Shown here: positions 57,553-64,000 of the stretch, piece after piece
How positions within the stretch are numbered: position 1 is the stretch's first letter
Layout of the letters: every line of letters starts with the position of its first letter
Assembly: GCF_014653695.1 (NCBI RefSeq)
Contig: NZ_BNAR01000028.1
Span: 26,573 to 90,572, forward strand
Length of the DNA stretch: 64,000 nt
Direction: 5' to 3'
Source: Lentzea cavernae
Lineage (GTDB): Bacteria > Actinomycetota > Actinomycetes > Mycobacteriales > Pseudonocardiaceae
Position numbers and translations under genes: made by a program
Notes under the pieces: generated by a model
What the model was told of the DNA's origin: nothing
What the model saw: only the letters and a program-made list of their open reading frames with translations
Databases searched by the model: none

Positions 57553-57743
57553 ACGCGGGCTCCGAGGACGACCTGAATCGGCTGCGGGATCGTATGGATG
57601 AGTTCCACGCGTCGCAACGTCCAGAGGTCATCCTCGCCGTCGAAGCGGGAGCGGAGGCGACCTCGCGCCTGGCCTCCGCACGGCCAGCAGATCCAAGCTT
57701 CTCAAGTCGCTCTTTCGTCCCGAGCACCTCGATCTATGTCTGA
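57549..57743 (+). CDS. Possible small ORF after the broken membrane gene
   Basis: A frame with natural composition (SEDDLNRLRDRMDEFHASQR, then VILAVEAGAEATSRLASA) follows the pseudogene, overlapping its stop. The only start at the 5' end is a CTG behind GGAAGGGG; an internal ATG is the alternative. It may be the intact or decaying partner of the broken gene. Confidence 0.35.
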   Translation: MNAGSEDDLNRLRDRMDEFHASQRPEVILAVEAGAEATSRLASARPADPSFSSRSFVPSTSIYV

Positions 57744-58285
57744 GTGACGACGTTCGTGACCGTGGCCTTCAGTAGGCTGTCGAGATTGTCCTCGTCGTCT
57801 AGGCATTCATCCTTGTGCGGATGGTGCTTGCCACCTGCGACGCGAGCCGACGAACCGCGACGAGTCCCTACGACACCTGGACGATCTCATCCAGTCGGGT
57901 CGGTCGACCTCCGGTGCAGGAAGGCGCCGAGCGTGGACTGTGAAACTCACCGCAACGCGGACGATACCCGTGAACACGACCAGCACTCCCGGTGTTGCGC
58001 CGGCCAAACCGGTGCACAGTGCGCTGATCTGCCACCACGAGAACGTTCGTCCCGGTGGCCCTTGGCGCCGATCCGGGGAGATCGTGTAAGCGCCTTCCTC
58101 GGATGAGCGGAACGGGTACTCGTCACAGCTGTAGCCAGCTGGACGCGGATAGCCGCCGGCGCTGGCATCCGGTCAGGCGGTGTTGCCGTTGCGGTTGGTC
58201 AGAGTCCCCGTTGCAAGGCCCTGTGGATAAGGGGAGTCAGCACGCGAGGCCGTAGGTGGTCTGATGTTCCCCCACCAGCTGCGCA
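57744..58285. other. Intergenic region
   Basis: 542 bases with no gene that I can support. A 39-codon plus-strand frame near 57970 has no motif. Confidence 0.45.
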
Positions 58286-58324
58286 GTGGGCAGGGCTCCG
58301 CCTATCCGGCGGAGCCCTGCCCAC
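58286..58324 (-). terminator. Strong terminator of the truncated phosphodiesterase
   Basis: A perfect 17-bp inverted repeat (58286-58302 and 58308-58324) with a five-base loop, just past the minus-strand GDPD stop at 58331. Confidence 0.85.
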
Positions 58325-58330
58325 GGTTCA

Positions 58331-58506
58331 TCAGCCTCTGCTCCGCTCAGCCGGGTCGTTCGCCAGGAGGAACGCCCGCAACCCTGCGAGGTCGTCGGTG
58401 TTGACGTGATCGACGCCAGCGGTGAGCAGCTCACGCCACGCGGCGTCCTTCGCGCGTTCCTTCAAGTCATGGTCAACGAGAATTGACCAGATTGCGACAC
58501 ATAGCT
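58331..58506 (-). pseudogene. C-terminal fragment of a glycerophosphodiester phosphodiesterase
   Basis: The minus-strand frame reads KDAAWRELLTAGVDHVNTDD, then LAGLRAFLLAND before its stop. The T-A-G-V-D-x-V/I-N-T-D-D-L-x-x-L-R-x-F-L ending is that of GDPD/PI-PLC-type phosphodiesterases. A stop lies about 58 codons upstream and no catalytic domain remains. The intact terminator downstream shows that this was once a real gene, cut off on its 5' side. Confidence 0.7.
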
Positions 58507-58543
58507 ATTGCCGTGGACCGTTTCCGATCAGGTCGGCCAGCCG

Positions 58544-59572
58544 TCACCACCACTTGCCGCTCGTGCGCGCATCGGTCTTAACGTCGGCGATGTTGGTCTT
58601 CTCGTTATGGCGCACATTCAAAAGCTCCGCGCCGCATAGGTTTGCGCCGTTGAGATCCGCGTTCCAGAGGTCCGCGCCTGCGAGAAGCGCGGTGCTGAGG
58701 TCCGCGCCTGCGAGGTTCACACCGCCGAGGAGAGCGTTTCTGAGGTTCACACTGCTTAGGGTCGCGCGGCGGAGATCTGCGTAGTGGAACCGTGCGCCGC
58801 GGAGGTCCGCAGCAGTGAGGTCCCCGTCTGTGAGGTCCGCACTGGTGAGGTCCGCGCCAGAGAGGTTCACGCAATTAAGGTTCACGCAATTGAGATTCGC
58901 GCCGCTGAAATTCGCTTCGGCAAGGTCCGCACCGCTGAAATTCGTTCCGGCAAGGTCCGCGCCGCTGAAATTCGTTCCAGCGAGGTCCGCGCCAGAGAAG
59001 TTCGCGACAGAGAGGTTCGCGCCGGTCAGGCAGGTCTCGGTCAGATCGACTCGGCTGTGCTGGTCGTGGGTGGTGTTGCGGCGGCCCAGGACGGTGAGTG
59101 CAGCGTGAACGTCTGGGGAGACGGGCTGGCTAGGGCAGGTCATGGCGGATTTCGTGGTGCCAGTCGCGGCAGGGGTGGGTCGTGGTGTTGTCGTGCGGAC
59201 GAAGGCGGAGAGAATCTCGATGATGGTCGGTTGGTCGCGCGGAGAGTCGCGGGCCAGGCGCTCAAGCGCGTAGATGGCGCCAAGGCGGGCCTGGAGGTGA
59301 TCGGCGCCGGTGCGATCGAGTTGATCGACGGTCTTGGTGAACCGGTCGGTGAGTTGCCCCTGTTCAGTCACAGCGGTCTGAGCACGGGTGGCGTCGAGGG
59401 ATCGGCCTGTGAAGTAAACGCCGGTGGCGGAGGCCAGCGCGGCGATGACGGCGGCGATCGCGGTCCAGTTCCATGACCTGCCTCCGCGTATTCGGGGTCT
59501 TCGGCGAGCGGACGGACGAAGCAGACCGACAGGCCGAGCGCGACGGGAACTGGATGCGCTACGAGGGATCAC
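58544..59572 (-). CDS. Pentapeptide-repeat membrane protein
   Basis: About 342 residues from a GTG at 59572 (59677 is possible but would overlap the divergent gene's promoter region). One membrane helix (WTAIAAVIAALASATGVYF) is followed by a coiled region TEQGQLTDRFTKTVDQLDRT, HLQARLGAIYALERLARDS, and a C-terminal right-handed beta-helix of about 30 A(D/N)LXX repeats (ANFSGADLAGTNFSGADLAG). This plan is common in actinomycetes and its role is unknown. Divergent from the NACHT gene. Confidence 0.82.
   Translation of the reverse strand: MIPRSASSSRRARPVGLLRPSARRRPRIRGGRSWNWTAIAAVIAALASATGVYFTGRSLDATRAQTAVTEQGQLTDRFTKTVDQLDRTGADHLQARLGAIYALERLARDSPRDQPTIIEILSAFVRTTTPRPTPAATGTTKSAMTCPSQPVSPDVHAALTVLGRRNTTHDQHSRVDLTETCLTGANLSVANFSGADLAGTNFSGADLAGTNFSGADLAEANFSGANLNCVNLNCVNLSGADLTSADLTDGDLTAADLRGARFHYADLRRATLSSVNLRNALLGGVNLAGADLSTALLAGADLWNADLNGANLCGAELLNVRHNEKTNIADVKTDARTSGKWW
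58902..58991. repeat. Three 30-bp repeats in the pentapeptide gene
   Basis: Three consecutive units starting CCGCTGAAATTCG, at 58902, 58932 and 58962, differ at only a few bases. Each equals ten codons, or two pentapeptides. Near-identical DNA suggests recent repeat expansion. Confidence 0.85.
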
Positions 59573-59729
59573 AGGATGAGGGTGACACCCTGCCGATCCG
59601 CATGATGTTTCGCCCCCAACGATCCCACCGGTGACCACGGCGAAGTGCCGGAGTCTGTGCACGCCGAGACGCGACACATCGTGTCAGGTAGTCCCTGTAC
59701 ACCGGCACGTCCGTAACAATCACTTCACT

Positions 59730-62624
59730 GTGCGCGACATTCGTCGTGTGGCAAGAAACCCGGCGATCTCGTTCCGCGGCGCGCTCAAGATCTTCGGAGC
59801 AGACACACCGGGCTGGGTGAAGCTTCTGGACAACCTGCTTGGTGGCGTCATCCTCGCGGCCGGCGGCCTGCCGGCGACGAGTCCCCTGAGCGCGGTCTGG
59901 GGATGGATCGACCAGAAGAACGAGGCAATGCGCCTCCTTCGCGAAGGCGTTGACACAGTCACATCGCGCCTCGCAGACAAGCGTGGCCTTCAACGATACG
60001 AACTGGTCATCGCAGCGCATACGATCATCGTGGTCACCGCGTTCTTCGATGCGGTCCGCGAAGTCCTGGACGTCCACCTCAAAGGCAAACTGAGCCCAGG
60101 CGAGCCAAGCCGTGCCCTCGTGCATCATCTCTACACGGTGCCTGTTCCCACTCCGTCGGCGTCAAACAACTTCCTCACAGTCACCAAGTTCGTAGAGGCC
60201 TGGGCAAGTTCCGCAGTGACTGAGGGTATGCAGTCGGTCTTCGGCGACGCCACCAACGACGATCTGCGAACGATTCCGTTTCTCACCTCACAGAACTACG
60301 AAAACCTGTACCAGCAGTTGAAGGCGAAGGTGCCAGAGTTCGCGGTATGGGCCGACCAGATCGAACACAGCTACACCCACACCGCGTTGGGACGCCTGGA
60401 AACGCTGCTTCAACCCGGGCCACCGCCCAACGGTGCGGCGAAGACCATCGCCGCTATCAACGTCAGCGAGTTGGGTCGACCGGTGGTGAATCGGGAGGGC
60501 TACGGCGAAGTTGCCACCTTCCCCACGGTCGACGAGATCTTCATCAGCCCCAGGTACGAGTCGCTCAACACCGACGGCTTCGACCTGGAACTGAAGCTCG
60601 CAAGGCACTTCACCTCGTTCGAAGCCACTGAACGACCTCTTGTGGTGCTCGGCCACCCCGGTGCTGGAAAGTCTCTGCTCACCAAGGTGCTTGCAGCACG
60701 CCTGTCAGAGCGGGGTTTCACGGTAGTGCGGGTGCCGTTGCGCGCTGTGGAGGCCAACGCTCCGATAAGCGAGCAGATCCGTGAGGCGCTCGCCCAGAGC
60801 ACCAATGGACGGGTCTCCTGGGCCGAACTGTCCGACCAGTCCGAAGACACCATCCGCGTCGTTCTGCTCGATGGCTTGGACGAGTTGCTCCAGGCCAGCT
60901 CGAACAGCCGTCTGAGCTACCTGCACGACGTCATCGAGTTCCAGCGTGTAGAGGCGGTGCTCGACCGGCCTCTTGCGGTCGTTGTCACTTCCCGCACGGT
61001 CGTCGCTGACCGCGTACTGATCCCGGATGGCTGCCCGGTCATCAGAATCAGCGACTTCAACGACGCTCAGATCGGGGAATGGCTCACCCGCTGGAATCGC
61101 GTGAACGCCAGCAACTCCACTCGCCAGATACCGCTCAACGTTGCGCTGGCACAGCGTGACATCGCGGGACAGCCGCTGCTGCTGCTTATGCTCGCGTTGT
61201 ACTTCTCCGATCCCCAGGTGGAACTGCGCACCGACCTGTCCAAGGCCGAGCTCTACAAGAGGCTGCTGGAGGCGTACGCGCTCCGAGAAGTGTCACGGTA
61301 TGACAGCACGAACTCCACTGAGACCGTGCCGGATCTGTTGCGCAGGTTGGCGATCGCTGCCCTCGGCATGTTCAACCGCGGAACCCAGAACATCAGCGAA
61401 GCTGAACTCACAGCAGATCTCATCCATCTCGAAGAGCCGGTCACCTCCGGCGAGCACGTACTAGGCCAGTTCTTCTTCGTACACACCGCCGCAGCCATCA
61501 GTTCGGCGACGCGACAACGCAACTACGAGTTCCTGCACGCGACCTTCGCTGAGTACCTGGTCGCCTCGCAACTTCATGACACTCTTGAGGAGGTCGCAGC
61601 CGTCGCAGCCCTGCGCGGTAAGACGAAGCCTGATGATGACCTGCTCTTCGCTCTGCTCTCACACCGCCCGTTGGCCCGCCGCTCGCCGATCACGAGCTTC
61701 TTGGCGCACAGGTTCAGGGTTCACCAGGACCTGTCAATGTTTGAGCACGCGCTCAACACTCTGATCCGCGACTTCCCCACACGTGCCGAACCAAGGCGGT
61801 ACATCGCTTACCAAACGCTGCAACGCAATCACATTCGCACTTTGGCCGCCTACTCGACGAACCTGCTCATCTTGCGGCTACTGGTCGCTGATATGCGCTC
61901 GATCGACCTCGAAGAAATCTGGGGAGATGACTACCTGGAGGAGTGGCACTCCTGCGTCGCCCTGTGGGAAGCCGGTTTTGATCCAGAGCAGTTCGAAGAA
62001 GTGATCATCTCCATCAGCATCAACTCTGGTTCTCTTCGCTGGAACACTGATCCTCCGGTAAAGGACATCGAGCGTTCGGTCCACAAGCACATGTTGGCTG
62101 ACCGAACCTTCACCGCAGAGTTTGTGGCTCTCGGTCATGCAGCGGCGGGCCTGAGCACAGCGGACCAGGCGATCACCGCCGACTATCTCGTACCTCGCCT
62201 GTTCGCAGTTCTTCGAGCCGTTCCGATCAACAGCTGGCCGACGATCACTGCTCAACTGCTCGATGAGGCTGCCGTGTTCGACTCGCGGGCTGCTGATGAG
62301 GTTTGGAACCTCCTGCGCAACAAGCAGGGAGTGTGGCCGCACGGCCTTGCAGGCTTCCTGGCGTCATGGGCTTTTTATCGCGACGAGTTCCTACCAACCA
62401 TCGCCGTCGCTGCTGCTGCTTACAGGCACTCCGAGGTTTTCGATCTCATCGAACCTCATGCCGACGAGCTACCAGAGCAGGGAATGCCGCTTCTTCACCT
62501 TGCCCGCCACCGCCACGGCCGACTCGACGACATCGAACCGATGGACGGGGTGACGGTTCACCTCCTGATCACGGCGATGATCGAGTGGTCATGGTCAGAA
62601 GCAGGGCTTCCACGAAGGCCCTGA
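59730..62624 (+). CDS. NLR-like bacterial NACHT ATPase (NNH7-type N-terminus)
   Basis: 964 residues from a GTG at 59730 (59631 is an earlier alternative). The N-terminus FRGALKIFGADTPGWVKLLD, then NLLGGVILAAG, resembles the helical domain placed before NACHT modules in actinobacterial NLR-like proteins (NNH7). Walker A, VLGHPGAGKSLLTKVL, is at about 305-320; Walker B with the extra acidic residues, VVLLDGLDELL, is at about 377-387. The NACHT winged region includes YEFLHATFAEYLVASQL. The C-terminal ~350 residues are helical with no clear LRRs. Bacterial NACHT proteins are known phage-defence sensors; that role here is inferred. Confidence 0.87.
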   Translation: MRDIRRVARNPAISFRGALKIFGADTPGWVKLLDNLLGGVILAAGGLPATSPLSAVWGWIDQKNEAMRLLREGVDTVTSRLADKRGLQRYELVIAAHTIIVVTAFFDAVREVLDVHLKGKLSPGEPSRALVHHLYTVPVPTPSASNNFLTVTKFVEAWASSAVTEGMQSVFGDATNDDLRTIPFLTSQNYENLYQQLKAKVPEFAVWADQIEHSYTHTALGRLETLLQPGPPPNGAAKTIAAINVSELGRPVVNREGYGEVATFPTVDEIFISPRYESLNTDGFDLELKLARHFTSFEATERPLVVLGHPGAGKSLLTKVLAARLSERGFTVVRVPLRAVEANAPISEQIREALAQSTNGRVSWAELSDQSEDTIRVVLLDGLDELLQASSNSRLSYLHDVIEFQRVEAVLDRPLAVVVTSRTVVADRVLIPDGCPVIRISDFNDAQIGEWLTRWNRVNASNSTRQIPLNVALAQRDIAGQPLLLLMLALYFSDPQVELRTDLSKAELYKRLLEAYALREVSRYDSTNSTETVPDLLRRLAIAALGMFNRGTQNISEAELTADLIHLEEPVTSGEHVLGQFFFVHTAAAISSATRQRNYEFLHATFAEYLVASQLHDTLEEVAAVAALRGKTKPDDDLLFALLSHRPLARRSPITSFLAHRFRVHQDLSMFEHALNTLIRDFPTRAEPRRYIAYQTLQRNHIRTLAAYSTNLLILRLLVADMRSIDLEEIWGDDYLEEWHSCVALWEAGFDPEQFEEVIISISINSGSLRWNTDPPVKDIERSVHKHMLADRTFTAEFVALGHAAAGLSTADQAITADYLVPRLFAVLRAVPINSWPTITAQLLDEAAVFDSRAADEVWNLLRNKQGVWPHGLAGFLASWAFYRDEFLPTIAVAAAAYRHSEVFDLIEPHADELPEQGMPLLHLARHRHGRLDDIEPMDGVTVHLLITAMIEWSWSEAGLPRRP

Positions 62625-62838
62625 AGCATCTCGGTCTACGGCCACTTCCGATCTCACGGACGATGCCAAGTTGGTCGCTCACGAGCTCTGGAGCCAAGGA
62701 ACACTAGTGCTTAAGCCACAAGGCGATACACGGCCCAGGCAACCGTCACGACCTCAACCGGTTCCTCCTTCTGTCAGCGGTATCCACGACCGACGTCGGC
62801 TGCCAAGGTCGGGATCTGTCCGCCCAAAAGGAGGTCCG

Positions 62839-63570
62839 ATGCCGGCCACGCACGTCGAGGTGGAGCAGCAAGATGGTGTTCGCGTGCTGCGGCTGGCCAA
62901 CGGCAAGGCCAACACCCTCACCCCTGACGTGTGCCGCGAGCTCAGCGCGGCACTGGCAACTGCTCTAAGCGATGGCGAAGCGGTGGTGTTGATCGGCGCC
63001 GGGACGATGTTCAGCGCGGGGATCGACCTGCATGCTCTGTTAGCTGACACCGGGCGCATCGGCGAGTTTCGCGAGGCGCTCGTGGAGAGTTTTTCGGCGC
63101 TCTTCCACTATCCCCACCCAATAGTCGCCGCAGTGAACGGCAACGCTGTCGGAGGCGGCGCGATCTACGCGGCAGCTTGCGACTACACGATCATGAGTCG
63201 AGGTCGCGGTCGCATTGGCACACCGGAACTTCGCGCGGGCATCCCGTTTCCTGACCTCGGCATCGAGATACTCCGGCATCGCGTGAGCCCTGGTGTGCTG
63301 ACCGAGCTCGCTCTGCGAGGCAGTCTGTACGACGCGACCCAGGCCCGATCCATCGGTCTGGTCAACGAAGTGGTGGACCCGGACGAACTACTGCACATCG
63401 CACTCACAACTGCGAGCGCGATGCGGCAGGCACCGGCTTCCTTGTACTCGTGGACCAAGCGACAGCTACGTGGTGATGTCGACCGGCCGCATGTGGCTGA
63501 CGTCTGGGATGACGGCGCGGTCCTGGCGAGCATCACCTCCTATGCGGAGAGCCTCACCGAACGCAGGTAG
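62839..63570 (+). CDS. Enoyl-CoA hydratase/isomerase family protein
   Basis: 243 residues, with AGGAGG four bases before the ATG. The oxyanion-hole motifs are FSAGIDLHALL and AVNGNAVGGGAIYAAACDYT; the catalytic region has GRIGTPELRAGIPFP, in which Glu is retained (TPE). It is shorter than mitochondrial-type hydratases and ends with a typical crotonase helix. The substrate is unknown. Codon 68 is TTA, a rare leucine codon in this GC background. metK follows 114 bases later. Confidence 0.9.
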   Translation: MPATHVEVEQQDGVRVLRLANGKANTLTPDVCRELSAALATALSDGEAVVLIGAGTMFSAGIDLHALLADTGRIGEFREALVESFSALFHYPHPIVAAVNGNAVGGGAIYAAACDYTIMSRGRGRIGTPELRAGIPFPDLGIEILRHRVSPGVLTELALRGSLYDATQARSIGLVNEVVDPDELLHIALTTASAMRQAPASLYSWTKRQLRGDVDRPHVADVWDDGAVLASITSYAESLTERR

Positions 63571-63684
63571 GGGTTAGTAACCATGCGTTCCTCCTGGGCC
63601 TCAGCGGCTTGACTTGAACTCCGCTTCAACGCAGAGACTGGCCGAGATCCGCATGCCCGCAAGGTGCCGAACGCGAGGAGACGC

Positions 63685-64000
63685 ATGCTTGAGCACGGCA
63701 GGCTTTTCACCAGTGAGTCGGTGACCGAGGGACACCCGGACAAGATCTGTGACGCGATCAGCGACTCGATCCTGGACGCGTTGCTGTCCAAGGACCCGCG
63801 CTCCCGAGTCGCCGTCGAAACGCTCGTCACGACCGGGCAAGTCCATGTAGCCGGGGAAGTCACGACCGAGGCGTACGCCGACATCCCGCTGATCGTGCGG
63901 AACACGATTCTGGAGATCGGTTACGACTCGTCCGCGAAGGGCTTCGACGGCCACTCGTGCGGCGTGAACGTGGCGATCGGCGCGCAGTCCCCGGACATCG
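63685..64000 (+). CDS. metK: S-adenosylmethionine synthetase (partial)
   Basis: The first 105 codons are in the window; the gene runs off the right edge. GAGGAG lies four bases before the ATG. The opening LFTSESVTEGHPDKICDAIS is the MetK signature, with the ATP-binding His in GHPDK; GYDSSAKGFDGHSCGVNVAI follows in the expected place. MetK makes SAM from methionine and ATP, the donor used by every methyltransferase in this window. I could not tell whether this is the sole genomic copy. Confidence 0.95.
   Translation, partial: MLEHGRLFTSESVTEGHPDKICDAISDSILDALLSKDPRSRVAVETLVTTGQVHVAGEVTTEAYADIPLIVRNTILEIGYDSSAKGFDGHSCGVNVAIGAQSPDI

Noticed and set aside
57970..58089. 39-codon plus-strand frame
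   Set aside because: No ribosome site, no conserved-looking segment and no neighbour context.
63571..63684. Possible SAM or SAH riboswitch before metK
   Set aside because: I checked for the conserved cores of SAM-I, SAM-IV and SAH classes. Only short G/C-rich similarity (GCAAGGTGCC) is present, with no consistent pairing.

Overview
This is a high-GC actinobacterial chromosome segment. Codon use, an SsgA/SsgB-family sporulation protein, an Rv3651-like protein, several HTH-DUF5753 regulators, a DUF397 protein and a Tad/Flp pilus locus all point to a filamentous actinomycete, most likely Pseudonocardiales (Lentzea/Saccharothrix/Amycolatopsis-like). The family assignment is inferred, not proven.

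Layout. 1-4446 looks like core chromosome: the edge of a TIR-protein/KGGVGR-ATPase pair, five minus-strand tRNA genes (Gly-Cys-Val and Gly-Val), ssgB, an ECF sigma/anti-sigma pair, a small PGPGW membrane protein and tRNA-Val(CAC). 4447-22090 is an integrative conjugative element inserted at the 3' end of that tRNA. It carries a tyrosine integrase, an excisionase, a Cro/C1-type regulator with paired palindromic operators, and a four-gene overlapping minus-strand operon (two DNA-methyltransferase-like proteins without the catalytic PPY motif, a C5-cytosine methyltransferase, a PAPS-reductase-like enzyme). A plus-strand type IV secretion operon follows (VirB2-like pilin, VirB6-like, PrgI/VirB3, VirB4, a GP88-like protein, VirD4, replication-relaxation protein, VirB1-like NlpC/P60 hydrolase). 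I could not find its right attachment site.

22.3-31.1 kb is accessory DNA: SUKH-like and unknown proteins, an IS5-type transposase remnant, a GlxA-type regulator, small secreted proteins and unknown pairs. 31.2-42.5 kb is a complete minus-strand Tad/Flp pilus cluster ending in a large membrane LysM-BTAD regulator. 42.8-49.5 kb is an envelope and small-molecule cluster (SDR, Rv3651-like, hydrolase, hexapeptide transferase, GT25, an HTH/Rossmann-like protein, a GRDP-like protein with a Cys-rich tail, a methyltransferase).

49.5-58.5 kb is a zone of regulator turnover and gene decay: DUF397 and DUF5753 genes, one broken by an in-frame amber codon; a leucine-rich fragment; a membrane gene broken by a frameshift and a TGA; and the tail of a glycerophosphodiesterase that still has its terminator. 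58.5-62.6 kb holds a pentapeptide-repeat membrane protein divergent from an NLR-like bacterial NACHT ATPase, a candidate phage-defence gene. The window ends with an enoyl-CoA hydratase and the start of metK.

The best candidates for something undescribed are the dead-methyltransferase pair in the modification operon, the GP88-like protein inside the conjugation operon, the LysM-BTAD pilus regulator and the NACHT protein.
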